Below, one piece after another: positions 34,623 to 44,858 of a stretch of 64,000 nt of DNA. The stretch is from Methylobacter luteus IMV-B-3098 (lineage in GTDB: Bacteria > Pseudomonadota > Gammaproteobacteria > Methylococcales > Methylomonadaceae). The stretch spans positions 3,484,789 to 3,548,788 of the forward strand of contig NZ_KE386569.1 of assembly GCF_000427625.1 (NCBI RefSeq), given 5' to 3'. A program made the position numbers and the translations under genes. The notes under the pieces were generated by a model that was not told the DNA's origin, made no database searches, and saw only the letters and a program-made list of their open reading frames with translations. Within the stretch, counting starts at the first letter, position 1; each line of letters starts with the position of its first letter.

Positions 34623-36428
34623 ATGAATCAAGAACAGCAACAATCCCAACTTAAACAATTGATAGCCAAAGGCAAGATTCAGGGATATCTGACTTATGCC
34701 GAGGTTAATGATCACCTGCCCAGTGATATTGTCGATCCGGAACAGATCGAAGATATCATTAGTATGATCAATGATATGGGGATTCAGGTTTACGAGGTTG
34801 CGCCGGATGAAGATTCCCTGATCACCGATTCAGCAGCTGTTACCACCGATGACGAGGATGCCGAAGAAGTCGCGGCTTTAGCGTCTGTTGACAGCGAGTT
34901 TGGCAGAACTACGTACCCGGTGCGCATGTACATGCGCGAAATGGGCTCGGTTGAGCTATTAACGCGTGATGATGAATTAAAAATCGCCAAACGGATTGAG
35001 GATGGACAGCAGCAGGTCGTTAAGGCCATTGCCAGATCTTGCGTTGCTGTTGAGCATTTTTTACAGTCATTTGATGCTATTTCCGGAGAAGAAGGCGGAA
35101 TCAGGCTGGCTGATTTGATTTCAGGTTTTGTTGATTTAAGCGAATCGGAGCCTTTGGTCAGTGCATCATCTGCGAGTGATGATGAAGAAACAGCAGTTGA
35201 AGATGAAGCAAAAGGTCTCGATTACGAAGAGGTCAAGCTGAAAGTGGAAGAACTCCGGAAACAGCTTAAAACAGCTTCCGCAGCAATCAAAAAATACGGC
35301 TATTCCAGTGATAAAACAGAGCAAACCTTCGAGGCTTTGGCTGATTTGTTCATGGAGTTCAAGTGGACTCCACAATATTTGAAAAAATTGACGGCTATTA
35401 TTCCTGACGGTGTCGCTACTGTCCGTGAGCAGGAAAAAGTGATTATGGATATTTGCGTAAGGCATGCAAAAATGCCTCGCAAAGAATTCATCGCCCTCTT
35501 TACTGAGAGCGAGGTGAACGCGGAGTGGTTTGACCGGTTATTGAGCAACGACAATAAGTATGCGGCAGCCCTGAAAGAGCACGAAAAGGACATAAGAAAG
35601 GCACAAAAGGTATTGTCGGATATTGAAGCCGAATATGGTCTGACCATTAACGGGCTGAAGGATATCAACCGACGCATGTCTATTGGTGAGGCCAAAGCCA
35701 GACGCGCGAAAAAAGAAATGATCGAAGCGAATTTAAGGCTGGTTATTTCGATCGCTAAAAAATATACTAATCGAGGTTTGCAATTTCTGGATCTGATTCA
35801 GGAAGGTAATATCGGTTTAATGAAAGCGGTTGATAAATTTGAATACCGTCGCGGTTACAAGTTTTCAACGTATGCAACCTGGTGGATTAGGCAGGCGATT
35901 ACCCGCTCCATTGCGGATCAAGCCAGAACTATTCGTATTCCAGTGCATATGATCGAAACAATCAATAAATTAAATCGTATTTCCAGGCAGATTCTGCAGG
36001 AAATGGGGCGTGAAGCAACGCCGGAAGAACTGGCCGAGCGGATGGAGATGCCTGAAGATAAAGTTCGTAAGGTATTGAAAATAGCTAAAGAACCAATTTC
36101 TATGGAAACACCGATAGGGGATGATGAAGATTCTCATTTGGGAGATTTCATAGAAGATGCTAAAGTATTGTCCCCGGTTGAGTCTGCTACAATTGCAGGG
36201 TTGCGTGAATCAACACAAAATGTATTGGCTGGATTAACGGCAAGGGAAGCTAAAGTTCTGCGCATGCGTTTCGGTATCAATATGAATACCGATCATACAC
36301 TGGAAGAAGTCGGCAAACAGTTTGATGTGACGCGTGAAAGAATTCGTCAGATTGAAGCTAAGGCATTGAGAAAGCTCAGACATCCATCGAGGTCAGAGCA
36401 ATTAAGATGCTTTTTGGATGGCGAATAG
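34623..36428 (+). CDS. rpoD: RNA polymerase primary sigma factor RpoD (sigma70)
   Basis: 601 residues. Sigma 1.1 at the N-terminus ([25 protein letters not shown]), region 1.2, the acidic non-conserved insertion at about residues 170-240, then region 2 ([54 protein letters not shown]), region 3 and region 4 ([40 protein letters not shown]). It recognises housekeeping promoters such as those noted in this window. Confidence 0.98.
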   Translation: MNQEQQQSQLKQLIAKGKIQGYLTYAEVNDHLPSDIVDPEQIEDIISMINDMGIQVYEVAPDEDSLITDSAAVTTDDEDAEEVAALASVDSEFGRTTYPVRMYMREMGSVELLTRDDELKIAKRIEDGQQQVVKAIARSCVAVEHFLQSFDAISGEEGGIRLADLISGFVDLSESEPLVSASSASDDEETAVEDEAKGLDYEEVKLKVEELRKQLKTASAAIKKYGYSSDKTEQTFEALADLFMEFKWTPQYLKKLTAIIPDGVATVREQEKVIMDICVRHAKMPRKEFIALFTESEVNAEWFDRLLSNDNKYAAALKEHEKDIRKAQKVLSDIEAEYGLTINGLKDINRRMSIGEAKARRAKKEMIEANLRLVISIAKKYTNRGLQFLDLIQEGNIGLMKAVDKFEYRRGYKFSTYATWWIRQAITRSIADQARTIRIPVHMIETINKLNRISRQILQEMGREATPEELAERMEMPEDKVRKVLKIAKEPISMETPIGDDEDSHLGDFIEDAKVLSPVESATIAGLRESTQNVLAGLTAREAKVLRMRFGINMNTDHTLEEVGKQFDVTRERIRQIEAKALRKLRHPSRSEQLRCFLDGE

Positions 36429-36439
36429 GTAACAGTTAA

Positions 36440-36516
36440 GGGCCCTTAGCTCAGTTGGTTAGAGCTTCCGACTCATAATCGGCAGGTCGTAGGTTCAAGT
36501 CCTACAGGGCCCACCA
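36440..36516 (+). tRNA. tRNA-Ile2 (CAU anticodon, expected lysidine-modified)
   Basis: A 77-nt cloverleaf with encoded CCA: 7-bp acceptor stem (GGGCCCT/AGGGCCC), D arm GCTC/GAGC, anticodon CAT at 36474-36476, T arm GTAGG/CCTAC around TTCAAGT. CAT tRNAs may be Met or Ile2. The overall match to E. coli ileX (acceptor and GGTTCAAGTCC) and the location after rpoD favour Ile2, read as AUA after TilS adds lysidine. The 27-43 pair of the anticodon stem is T-C, a mismatch. Confidence 0.88.
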
Positions 36517-36523
36517 CAAATAA

Positions 36524-36547
36524 AAAAGGCTGCCTCGGCAGCCTTTT
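36524..36547 (+). terminator. Intrinsic terminator after rpoD and tRNA-Ile2
   Basis: AAAAGGCTGCC pairs with GGCAGCCTTTT around a TC loop. Both arms carry the A/T tracts, so it can work from either strand. It ends the rpsU operon transcript before metK. Confidence 0.8.
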
Positions 36548-36583
36548 GTATATCTGGGTTTTATATTTTTAGAAGGCAGCATC

Positions 36584-37744
36584 GTGAGCAATAATTTCAT
36601 TTTTACATCAGAATCAGTTTCAGAAGGACATCCGGATAAGGTTGCGGATCAAATTTCAGATGCGGTATTGGATGCAATATTAGCGCAGGATCCTAAGTCG
36701 CGGGTTGCTTGTGAAACATTGGTAAAAACCGGCATGGTCATTTTGGCCGGTGAAATTACTACGAATGCGTGGGTTGATACCGAAGAGCTAGTGCGCAAAG
36801 TTGTTTGCGGAATCGGCTATGACCACGGTGATATAGGCTTTGACGGTCAAAGCTGCGCGGTACTGAATGCGATCGGCAAACAATCACCTGATATCGCGAT
36901 GGGCGTTGATGAGTCCGCAAATCATGAGCAGGGTGCAGGCGATCAGGGTTTGATGTTCGGTTATGCAAGCAATGAAACCGATGTCTTGATGCCGGCGCCG
37001 ATTACTTATGCGCATCTGTTGGTAAAACGTCAGGCTGAAGTCCGTAAGAATAAAACGTTGCCCTGGTTGCGTCCTGATGCAAAAAGCCAGATTACATTCC
37101 GTTATGAAAATAACAAGCCGGTCGCGATAGAGGCGGTTGTCTTATCCACTCAACATTCGCCTGAAATCGGTATAAAACAACTGCATGAAGCAGTCATGGA
37201 TGAAATCATCCTGCCGACGCTACCTAAGGAATGGCTACACAAAGGCACTAAATATTTTATCAATCCGACCGGACAGTTTATTGTCGGCGGCCCTGTTGGT
37301 GATTGCGGTCTGACAGGCCGTAAAATTATCGTCGATACCTACGGTGGCATGGCAAGACACGGAGGCGGCGCATTCTCGGGCAAAGATCCGTCAAAAGTTG
37401 ACCGTTCCGCAGCTTATATGTGTCGGTATGTGGCAAAAAATATTGTCGCGGCCGAATTGGCGGAGCGTTGTGAAATTCAGGTGTCCTATGCGATCGGTGT
37501 TGCCGAGCCGACTTCTATCAGTGTGGAAACATTCGGCACTGGCAAAATCAGTGAAGACAGATTAGTGCAAATTATCCGCGATAATTTTGACCTGAGACCT
37601 AAAGGCCTGATTGCGCAGCTCGACCTGATGCGGCCTATTTATCAGTCGACAGCATCTTACGGACACTTTGGCCGTACGGAAGAGAATTTTACCTGGGAAA
37701 GAACTGACAAAGTGGACGCTTTGAAAGCAGCGGCCGGGCTTTAA
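36584..37744 (+). CDS. metK: S-adenosylmethionine synthetase MetK
   Basis: 386 residues from GTG 36584, with AGAAGG upstream. [25 protein letters not shown] at the start, [12 protein letters not shown] (ATP), and [22 protein letters not shown] (phosphate loop) are all canonical. It makes SAM from methionine and ATP. No SAM riboswitch fits in the 36 bp between the terminator and the start. First gene of a SAM-cycle run with ahcY and metF. Confidence 0.97.
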   Translation: MSNNFIFTSESVSEGHPDKVADQISDAVLDAILAQDPKSRVACETLVKTGMVILAGEITTNAWVDTEELVRKVVCGIGYDHGDIGFDGQSCAVLNAIGKQSPDIAMGVDESANHEQGAGDQGLMFGYASNETDVLMPAPITYAHLLVKRQAEVRKNKTLPWLRPDAKSQITFRYENNKPVAIEAVVLSTQHSPEIGIKQLHEAVMDEIILPTLPKEWLHKGTKYFINPTGQFIVGGPVGDCGLTGRKIIVDTYGGMARHGGGAFSGKDPSKVDRSAAYMCRYVAKNIVAAELAERCEIQVSYAIGVAEPTSISVETFGTGKISEDRLVQIIRDNFDLRPKGLIAQLDLMRPIYQSTASYGHFGRTEENFTWERTDKVDALKAAAGL

Positions 37745-37767
37745 TCTTTTAACATAGGGAGAAAACA

Positions 37768-39060
37768 ATGAGCTTACCAGATTATAAAGTTGCCGATATC
37801 GCTTTGGCAGAATGGGGTCGCAAAGAAATCAATATTGCTGAAACGGAAATGCCGGGCTTGATGGCATTGCGGGAAGAATATGGTCTGGAGCAGCCGTTAA
37901 AAGGTGCGCGTATCGCCGGCTGTTTGCATATGACCATTCAAACGGCGGTATTGATTGAAACCTTGACCGCATTAGGCGCAGAAGTGCGCTGGTCGTCATG
38001 CAATATTTTTTCAACCCAGGATCATGCTGCGGCGGCAGTGGCCGTGGCCGGTATTCCCGTTTTCGCCTGGAAAGGTGAAACGGAAGCCGAAGCTGAGTGG
38101 TGTATTGCACAGACTATTGAAGGTCCTAATGGTTGGCGCCCGAATATGATTTTGGATGATGGCGGTGATTTGACTCTCATGATGCATGAGAAATACCCTG
38201 AATTAATGTCAGGGGTTAAAGGTCTATCAGAAGAGACGACAACCGGTGTTTTGCGGCTCTATGAAATGGTGTCCAAAGGCACGTTAAGAGTGCCAGCGTT
38301 CAACGTCAATGACTCGGTGACTAAATCAAAATTCGATAATCTGTACGGTTGCCGTGAATCGTTGGTTGACGGCATCAAGCGGGCCACCGACGTCATGGTA
38401 GCCGGCAAAATTGCCTTGGTTTGCGGTTATGGCGATGTTGGCAAAGGTTGCGCGCAATCGTTGCGAGGCTTGGGCGCGACGGTTTGGGTAACTGAAATCG
38501 ATCCGATTTGCGCATTGCAAGCCGCAATGGAAGGTTATCGTGTCGTAACCATGGAAGAAGCCGCGCCTGTCGCCAATATTTTTGTGACCGCAACCGGTAA
38601 CGTCAATGTCATTACGCATAGTCATATGGCCGCTATGAGAGACCAGGCTATTGTATGTAATATTGGCCATTTCGATGCCGAGATTGATATTGCCTCATTG
38701 CGTCAGTACACGTGGGAAAATATTAAACCACAGGTTGATCATGTCATTTTCCCTGATGGCAAGCGATTGATTGTGCTGGCGGAAGGTCGATTGGTGAACC
38801 TGGGCTGTGCAACGGGGCATCCGAGCTTTGTTATGTCCAATTCTTTCTGTAACCAGGTTCTGGCTCAGATAGAACTCTGGAAAAACTCAGATCAGTATGA
38901 AAACAAGGTTTATATTCTGCCTAAGAAACTTGATGAAAAAGTAGCGGCTGCGCACCTGAAGCAGTTGGGTGTCAAACTGACCCGTTTGACTGATGAGCAG
39001 GCTAGATATATCAGTGTCTCTGTTGATGGTCCTTATAAGGCCGATCATTACCGTTACTGA
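37768..39060 (+). CDS. ahcY: S-adenosylhomocysteine hydrolase AhcY
   Basis: 430 residues, GGGAGAAAA before the [34 protein letters not shown] opens the catalytic domain; CSSN-like [17 protein letters not shown] and [13 protein letters not shown] (NAD-binding) follow, and it ends with the conserved PYKADHYRY. It clears the SAH left by methyltransferases. Many gammaproteobacteria use Pfs/LuxS instead; methanotrophs and pseudomonads use AhcY. Confidence 0.97.
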   Translation: MSLPDYKVADIALAEWGRKEINIAETEMPGLMALREEYGLEQPLKGARIAGCLHMTIQTAVLIETLTALGAEVRWSSCNIFSTQDHAAAAVAVAGIPVFAWKGETEAEAEWCIAQTIEGPNGWRPNMILDDGGDLTLMMHEKYPELMSGVKGLSEETTTGVLRLYEMVSKGTLRVPAFNVNDSVTKSKFDNLYGCRESLVDGIKRATDVMVAGKIALVCGYGDVGKGCAQSLRGLGATVWVTEIDPICALQAAMEGYRVVTMEEAAPVANIFVTATGNVNVITHSHMAAMRDQAIVCNIGHFDAEIDIASLRQYTWENIKPQVDHVIFPDGKRLIVLAEGRLVNLGCATGHPSFVMSNSFCNQVLAQIELWKNSDQYENKVYILPKKLDEKVAAAHLKQLGVKLTRLTDEQARYISVSVDGPYKADHYRY

Positions 39061-39070
39061 TCAAGTAAAT

Positions 39071-39094
39071 GGGTTTGCCAGCATTGGCAAACCC
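39071..39094 (+). other. Hairpin between ahcY and metF
   Basis: A 10-bp perfect stem (GGGTTTGCCA / TGGCAAACCC) with a four-base loop, 10 bp after the ahcY stop. No T run follows. It may attenuate or protect the ahcY message, and it argues against the in-frame metF extension that would run through it. Confidence 0.65.
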
Positions 39095-39161
39095 GTTCGG
39101 CTATAGTATAAGTGCCGGAATGTCTGAAGCAGGTTTTTACATTTCCCTCATTCAAATAAAA

Positions 39162-40019
39162 ATGCAATCACAAAAAAAGCATCCACAGTTGTTCAGTTTT
39201 GAGTTTTATCCGCCCAAATCAGAAGAAGGCGCCGCAAACTTACAGGTGGTGCATGGCAAACTGGCTAAACTCAACCCGGACTTTTTTTCAGTTACCTTCG
39301 GTGCAGGCGGTTCGACTCGCGATAAGACTTTCGAATCAGTTATCGAGATTCAGTCTAAGGGAATTGCCGCGGCACCGCATTTATCCTGTGTGGCATCGAC
39401 CAAAGATAATATTCGCGAGATCCTGAAACGCTACCAGGACCATGGCATATCAAAAATCGTGGCCTTAAGAGGCGATCTGCCGTCCGGCATGCTGTCAGCC
39501 GGTGAATTCCGGTATGCCAACGAGCTGGTGGAATTTATCCGGCAGGAAACTGGGGATCATTTTCAAATTCATGTGGCCGCCTATCCGGAAGTACATCCTC
39601 AGGCCATAAGCGGCGACCAGGATTTTAAAAACTTCAAGCGCAAAGTCGAAGCCGGCGCCAACGCGGCTATTACGCAGTATTTTTATAATGCCGAAGCGTA
39701 TTTTTATTTTATTGACCGGTGCGAGAAAAACGGTATCGATATTCCTATCGTGCCCGGTATCATGCCAATTACCAATTATTCGCAATTATTCAGATTTTCA
39801 GAAATGTGCGGTGCCGACATCCCTCGCTGGATGAGAAAACGACTGGAATGTTTCGGCGATGACCGCAAGGCTATACAGGCTTTCGGCATTGAGGTGGTGA
39901 CGGCGCTTTGCCAGCGTTTGCTCGATAGTGGCGCGCCGGGTCTGCATTTTTATACCATGAATCAGTCCGGCCCGACATTGGCTATCTGCGAAAATCTGCA
40001 TATCGGGCAGGCTGAATAA
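39162..40019 (+). CDS. metF: 5,10-methylenetetrahydrofolate reductase MetF
   Basis: 285 residues from ATG 39162 (MQSQKKHPQLFSFEFYPPKS); an in-frame extension to 39069 overlaps a hairpin and lacks family similarity. TIM barrel with the N-terminal catalytic Glu in FEFYPPKSEEG, VTFGAGGSTRDKT, VALRGDLPSG, AAYPEVHP (FAD contact) and ITQYFYNAE. It makes methyl-THF for homocysteine methylation, closing the loop with AhcY and MetK. Confidence 0.96.
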   Translation: MQSQKKHPQLFSFEFYPPKSEEGAANLQVVHGKLAKLNPDFFSVTFGAGGSTRDKTFESVIEIQSKGIAAAPHLSCVASTKDNIREILKRYQDHGISKIVALRGDLPSGMLSAGEFRYANELVEFIRQETGDHFQIHVAAYPEVHPQAISGDQDFKNFKRKVEAGANAAITQYFYNAEAYFYFIDRCEKNGIDIPIVPGIMPITNYSQLFRFSEMCGADIPRWMRKRLECFGDDRKAIQAFGIEVVTALCQRLLDSGAPGLHFYTMNQSGPTLAICENLHIGQAE

Positions 40020-40039
40020 GGCTCTGCTCGCGCCTGTTC

Positions 40040-41389
40040 ATGACCAACCGGACATTTTCCGATCGTGACTTATCTGTTTTGTGGCATCCATGCACACAAA
40101 TGAAAGATCATGAAGCGTTCCCGATTATTCCAATAAAAAAAGGCCGCGGCGTTTGGCTCGAAGACTTCGACGGCAACCGCTATCTGGATGCTATCAGCTC
40201 CTGGTGGGTCAATTTATTCGGACATGCCAATCCCATTATCAATGCCGCGATAAAAGATCAGCTCGATACGCTGGAGCACGTGATTCTTGCAGGCTTCACG
40301 CATGAAGCGGCTGTCAGCCTGGCCGAAAAGCTGGTCGAGATCACACCCCAAGGGCTTACTCGGTGTTTCTATGCCGATAACGGTTCCTCGGCCGTAGAAG
40401 TCGCGCTCAAAATGAGCTTCCATTACTGGCGCAATCTCGGTCAGACGCAAAAAACAAAATTCATCACGCTGGAAAACAGCTATCACGGCGAAACCCTGGG
40501 GGCTCTGGCAGTCGGCAATGTACCGCTATATAAGGAAACGTATGGTCCCTTACTGATGGATGTTATTACGGTGCCAGGTCCAGACTGTTATTATCGGGAG
40601 CCCGGTGAATCCTGGGCGGATTATTGCATACGCCGGTTCTCACTCATGGACGCAACACTTGCTCAACATGCCGATACAGCCTGTGCCGTCATCGTCGAGC
40701 CTTTGGTGCAGTGCGCCGGCAACATGCGGATGCATGATCCCGTCTACCTGAAATTGCTGCGCGAGGCTTGCGATAAATACAACGTGCATCTGATTGCCGA
40801 TGAAATAGCGGTCGGCTTTGGCCGGACAGGTTCGCTGTTCGCCTGTGAGCAGGCCGCGATCACGCCAGACTTCATCTGTCTATCCAAAGGCTTGACCGGT
40901 GGTTATTTGCCTTTGTCAGCCGTCCTGACTACCGATCAGGTCTATCGAGCCTTCTATGATGATTATCAAAAGTTGGCGGCCTTTTTGCATTCCCACAGTT
41001 ATACCGGCAATGCCCTGGCCTGTAGGGCCGGTTTGGCAACCATAGCTATTTTTCAGCAGCAAAATATCATAGAGAAGAACAAAAAATTGGCCGGGACGAT
41101 GGCTAAGGCGGCGGCGCGCTTCAGCGAGCATCCGCAGGTGGCGGAAGTCAGACAGATTGGCATGATATTGGCTATTGAATTGGTCAAAAACAAACAGACG
41201 CGGGAGCCCTATCCCTGGCAGGAACGCCGCGGTCTACGGGTTTATCAGTATGCGTTATCCAAAGGCGTCTTATTGAGACCTTTGGGCAATGTCATTTATT
41301 TTATGCCTCCCTATGTGGTGACCGAGGACGAGCTTTGGCTGATAGCGGATGTGGCCTGGGCTGGCATACAACAGGCTGTTCAGGATTAA
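40040..41389 (+). CDS. bioA: Adenosylmethionine-8-amino-7-oxononanoate aminotransferase BioA
   Basis: 449 residues, class III PLP aminotransferase. LWHPCTQMKDHE at the start is BioA-specific, with SSWWVNLFGHANP and YADNGSSAVEVALKMSFHYW; LIADEIAVGFGRTG and the PLP Lys in FICLSKGLTGGYLPLSAV follow. It uses SAM as amino donor in biotin synthesis. No other bio gene is nearby. It sits at the end of the SAM-making run, so the shared metabolite could explain the location. Confidence 0.96.
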   Translation: MTNRTFSDRDLSVLWHPCTQMKDHEAFPIIPIKKGRGVWLEDFDGNRYLDAISSWWVNLFGHANPIINAAIKDQLDTLEHVILAGFTHEAAVSLAEKLVEITPQGLTRCFYADNGSSAVEVALKMSFHYWRNLGQTQKTKFITLENSYHGETLGALAVGNVPLYKETYGPLLMDVITVPGPDCYYREPGESWADYCIRRFSLMDATLAQHADTACAVIVEPLVQCAGNMRMHDPVYLKLLREACDKYNVHLIADEIAVGFGRTGSLFACEQAAITPDFICLSKGLTGGYLPLSAVLTTDQVYRAFYDDYQKLAAFLHSHSYTGNALACRAGLATIAIFQQQNIIEKNKKLAGTMAKAAARFSEHPQVAEVRQIGMILAIELVKNKQTREPYPWQERRGLRVYQYALSKGVLLRPLGNVIYFMPPYVVTEDELWLIADVAWAGIQQAVQD

Positions 41390-41391
41390 TC

Positions 41392-42129
41392 ATGCGTATT
41401 TCACGATTATATATACCAGTAGATCTGGCCGAAGGTCGGCAAATAATACTCAATGAGGATAGCGCGCATTATGTCAGGACGGTACTGCGGCTGAAGAAAG
41501 ATTTACAGATCATTTTGTTTAACGGCAATGGCGGTGACTATCTATGTAAATTGGTCGAAGTCAGCCGCAAGCAGGTTCTGGTCGATGTGCAGCATTGGCT
41601 GGACCGCAGTGTCGAGTCGCCGTTAAAGGTAATCTTCGGTTTAGGCATTTCGCGCGGCGATAGGATGGATCTTTCGGTGCAAAAAGCCGTGGAGCTTGGT
41701 GTTAATGCCATGACACCGCTACTGACCGAACGTTGCGTTGTGCAATTTAAAGGCGAAAAAAAACACCAGCGCTTACAGCACTGGCAAAAAATAGTCCAGC
41801 ATGCCGCCGAGCAAAGTGGCAGAACGCTACTGCCTGAATTAGCCGATATCGAGCATTTGTCGAATTGGGTGGATAAACAAAGCGGTTTGAAGGTTTTTCT
41901 AGATCCGTATGCTGAAGTATCTTTAGCCGATCTAAAACCCGAAGACATGAAAGTCACATTGCTGTCCGGCCCTGAAGGCGGTTTTTCTGATCAGGAGCGG
42001 GAATTTGCGAAAGCGGCGGGCTTTATTCCGGTACGGTTAGGCGGCCGGATATTAAGAACAGAAACGGCCTCATTGGCCGCATTATCGGCCGTGCAGATGC
42101 TGTGGGGCGATTTCGGTAGTTGGAAATGA
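41392..42129 (+). CDS. rsmE: 16S rRNA m3U1498 methyltransferase RsmE
   Basis: 245 residues from ATG 41392, two bases after the bioA stop; a longer frame from 41335 lies in bioA. SPOUT fold: N-terminal PUA-like part, then LLSGPEGGFSDQEREFA and VRLGGRILRTETASLAALSAVQ, which form the trefoil-knot SAM site. It methylates U1498 of 16S rRNA. Its stop overlaps the next gene (ATGA). Confidence 0.95.
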   Translation: MRISRLYIPVDLAEGRQIILNEDSAHYVRTVLRLKKDLQIILFNGNGGDYLCKLVEVSRKQVLVDVQHWLDRSVESPLKVIFGLGISRGDRMDLSVQKAVELGVNAMTPLLTERCVVQFKGEKKHQRLQHWQKIVQHAAEQSGRTLLPELADIEHLSNWVDKQSGLKVFLDPYAEVSLADLKPEDMKVTLLSGPEGGFSDQEREFAKAAGFIPVRLGGRILRTETASLAALSAVQMLWGDFGSWK

Positions 42130-43022
42130 TCAAGACTATTTATTACGCCCTCGTGCCGCTGCTAGTTCTGCTAGGAGCTATCTTTATAGCTTGCCTGGTT
42201 GGTTATTTTGTCGCGCTGGGTATTGGTGATCAGTTCACGATAAATAAAATAATTCATAAGTTGGCGCAGCTCTTTCTGGTGCTGAGCATTTTTCCGGCCA
42301 TGGCCTATTTCAAATTCAAAAAAACCGATATCGGCTTTGCCGGCAAAGCTGTTTTTTTAAAGCAACTGCTGCAGGGTTTCGGGCTCGGCTTTGTAACCTT
42401 GATGCCGGTTGTTATTGTACTGTATGGGCTCGGCGTCAATGTTATCGATCAGAGTCAAGGCTGGACAGTCTCGCTGCTGGTAAAGAAAATGACGCTGTCA
42501 TTATTGCTGGCACTGATTGTCTCCTGGATTGAAGAGCCCCTGTTTCGCGGCATACTGTTGACGGGACTGAAGCGCAAAATGTCCGTCATCACTGCCGTTA
42601 TCATTAGCGCCATCTACTATGCGATGCTGCATTTTCTAGACAGCGACACCAATATTTCATACCAGGATCTGACGCTATTGAGTGGGTTTAAACTGCTGGG
42701 TGAGGCGTTCGCCAATCTTTTGAATCCAGACATTCTGTCGGCATTCTGGGCCCTGGTCATGGTCGGTATTTTTTTGGGCGTTCTCAGGACAGAGTTCAAA
42801 GCCAGCCTGGGCTTATGTATCGGTTGTCATACCAGTTGGGTCTGGCAGATTAAGATGAGCAAGAGTCTGTTCAATACCAATTTCAGCTCGGAGTATCTTT
42901 ATCTGGTCAACAGATACTATGACGGCTTGATTGGGCCTCTGGTGACCGGCTGGCTCAGTCTGGCGATACTCGGGTATCTTGTTTACCGGCAGATTAACAA
43001 GCCCGCATTCATTAATCCCTGA
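42126..43022 (+). CDS. CPBP-family intramembrane metalloprotease
   Basis: 298 residues from ATG 42126, coupled to rsmE by ATGA. About eight membrane helices. SWIEEPLFRGILLTGLKRK is the EExxxR motif 1 of CAAX-prenyl-protease/bacteriocin-processing (Abi) proteins, and the later SLGLCIGCHTSWVWQI carries the motif with the metal-binding His. AMLHFLD contributes another His. The substrate is unknown. Such proteins in bacteria process peptides or act in immunity to bacteriocins. It converges on the YajQ gene with an 11-bp overlap. Confidence 0.85.
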   Translation: MIKTIYYALVPLLVLLGAIFIACLVGYFVALGIGDQFTINKIIHKLAQLFLVLSIFPAMAYFKFKKTDIGFAGKAVFLKQLLQGFGLGFVTLMPVVIVLYGLGVNVIDQSQGWTVSLLVKKMTLSLLLALIVSWIEEPLFRGILLTGLKRKMSVITAVIISAIYYAMLHFLDSDTNISYQDLTLLSGFKLLGEAFANLLNPDILSAFWALVMVGIFLGVLRTEFKASLGLCIGCHTSWVWQIKMSKSLFNTNFSSEYLYLVNRYYDGLIGPLVTGWLSLAILGYLVYRQINKPAFINP

Positions 43023-43494
43023 AGTTGATGAACTGTAGCGGCATGTCGATTTTTTCATCCCTGATCATCTGAATCACTTCCTGCAGGTCGTCCCTTTTCT
43101 TACCAGTTACCCTGACCTGATCGCCTTGAATAGCGGCCTGGACTTTCAGTTTTTTGTCCTTGATCAATTTGACGATTTTTTTCGCTAATGCCGAATCCAG
43201 ACCTTGTTTCAGTGTAATCTCCTGACGCATGCCTTTGCCGCTAGGTTTGGGATCGGCAACGTCCATGCAGGCGATATCGATACCGCGCCTGCTGAGTTTC
43301 GAGCAGGCGATACTGAACATTTGCTGTAACTGAAACGTGGATTCAGAAATCATGGTCAGTTTGTCATCATTCAATTCAAAGCTTGAATCTGTGCCTTTGA
43401 AATCAAAACGGGCGCTGATTTCTTTATTGGCCTGATCAACGGCATTTCTAACTTCGTGTTTATCAAATTCGGAAACGATGTCAAATGAAGGCAT
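43012..43494 (-). CDS. yajQ: YajQ-family nucleotide-binding protein
   Basis: 160 residues, typical length. MPSFDIVSEFDKHEVRNAVDQANKEISARFDFKGTD is the signature opening and VQAAIQGDQVRVTGKKRDDLQEVI the ending. Some members (XC_3703 in Xanthomonas) bind cyclic di-GMP; others bind RNA. Cytoplasmic. Confidence 0.95.
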   Translation of the reverse strand: MPSFDIVSEFDKHEVRNAVDQANKEISARFDFKGTDSSFELNDDKLTMISESTFQLQQMFSIACSKLSRRGIDIACMDVADPKPSGKGMRQEITLKQGLDSALAKKIVKLIKDKKLKVQAAIQGDQVRVTGKKRDDLQEVIQMIRDEKIDMPLQFINFRD

Positions 43495-43542
43495 GGTGTA
43501 TGATTAAGTCAGAAAATTTTTACTATAATTCGATTGAGTTCA

Positions 43543-44769
43543 TTATTCAACTGCAATAAATTCCACCACTGCCTTAATTCTTAAACGACGTATGGCTTCG
43601 CCGATTTCAGCGCCTTGAAGATTGCTCTTTAAAATTGCCGAGGTGTCCACCGATGCAGCGGCTTTGGCCGCGCCTTTTATGTAATCAGCCTGAGGATAAG
43701 GATTGTTCTCATGATTTATTCGGCCTTTGGCATCGGCTTCACAAGCCAGCAAGAAATGATCCAGCTTGTTGTTAGTCGATTTAAAAGCGCCTAAATCTGC
43801 CAGCATGTCCGTTAAGGTCGAAGCGCGCAATTCAAATACCCGATGGCAGTGCGTGTGATGGCGCATAACCAGCCAGGCCAGCGATTTGAATGAATTGGGC
43901 ACACGCAGACGGGCACATAAATTCTCCAATATAGGCAGGCCGTTTTTTTCATGATGATAATGATGCGGCCAATTTTCCTTGGGCGATACGGCCTTGCCGA
44001 GATCATGCGCTAGGGCTGCAAATCTGACCTCAGGGCTCGAAGATAATGCCGCGGCTTGCTCCAGGCAGAGCATAACATGAACGCCGGTATCGATTTCAGG
44101 GTGATGCTTTTCCGGTTGCGGCACGCCGAATAGGTTATGAATTTCAGGAAAAATTCTCTCCAGTGCAGAACAGTCTTTTAGCGTATAAAAAAAAGCGGAG
44201 GGTGATTTTTCGTTAAGTGCTTTGAATAACTCCGCCCACACGCGTTCCGGCACGAGGTGATCGACTTCTCCATCCGTCACCATTTGCTGCATTAGCTCCC
44301 GGGTTTCTTCAGCCAGCGTGAAGCCGAGGTGGCTGTATCGGGCTGCAAAACGGGCTACACGCAGTATGCGCACAGGATCTTCGGCGAAAGCGGGCGATAT
44401 ATGACGGAAAGTGCGGTTTTCAATATCATCTTTGCCTCCGTAGGGATCAATGATTTCGCCCTTTGGCGTCATCGCGATCGCATTGATCGTCAAGTCACGG
44501 CGCATTAAGTCTTGTTCCAGGCTGACATCGGGAGACGCATGAACGACAAAACCTTTATAGCCAGGAGCGGTTTTTCTTTCGGTTCTGGCTAACGCATATT
44601 CTTCACCGCTTTGCGGATGTAGAAATACAGGAAAATCCTTGCCCACCGGGCGAAACCCTTTTTTTACCATTGAATCAGGCGTTTCACCGATGACGACCCA
44701 ATCCCTTTCCTTGACAGGGTAATTGAGTAGTTTGTCGCGTACGGCGCCACCTACCAGAAATGTTTTCAT
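43543..44769 (-). CDS. cca: Multifunctional CCA tRNA nucleotidyltransferase
   Basis: 408 residues from ATG 44769; a frame extension to 44856 lacks family similarity. FLVGGAVRDKLLNYPVKERDWVVIG is the class II nucleotidyltransferase site, RRDLTINAIA and RVARFAARY follow, and FAALAHDLGKAVSP marks the C-terminal HD phosphohydrolase domain of gammaproteobacterial Cca. It repairs or adds CCA ends. tRNA-Ile2 here already encodes CCA. Confidence 0.96.
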   Translation of the reverse strand: MKTFLVGGAVRDKLLNYPVKERDWVVIGETPDSMVKKGFRPVGKDFPVFLHPQSGEEYALARTERKTAPGYKGFVVHASPDVSLEQDLMRRDLTINAIAMTPKGEIIDPYGGKDDIENRTFRHISPAFAEDPVRILRVARFAARYSHLGFTLAEETRELMQQMVTDGEVDHLVPERVWAELFKALNEKSPSAFFYTLKDCSALERIFPEIHNLFGVPQPEKHHPEIDTGVHVMLCLEQAAALSSSPEVRFAALAHDLGKAVSPKENWPHHYHHEKNGLPILENLCARLRVPNSFKSLAWLVMRHHTHCHRVFELRASTLTDMLADLGAFKSTNNKLDHFLLACEADAKGRINHENNPYPQADYIKGAAKAAASVDTSAILKSNLQGAEIGEAIRRLRIKAVVEFIAVE

Positions 44770-44858
44770 CACGTTACACAAGCGCTCTATTAATGTTGGA
44801 CTTAGAATAGCACAATCAGTGATTATCGAACGCTGGCAGTTATTTATAGAGGACAATA

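Noticed and set aside
36548..36583. SAM riboswitch ahead of metK
   Set aside because: Only 36 bp lie between the upstream terminator and the start codon, too short for any SAM aptamer.
39069..39161. N-terminal extension of MetF
   Set aside because: It would translate a hairpin and has no counterpart in MetF proteins; the ATG at 39162 gives the normal start.
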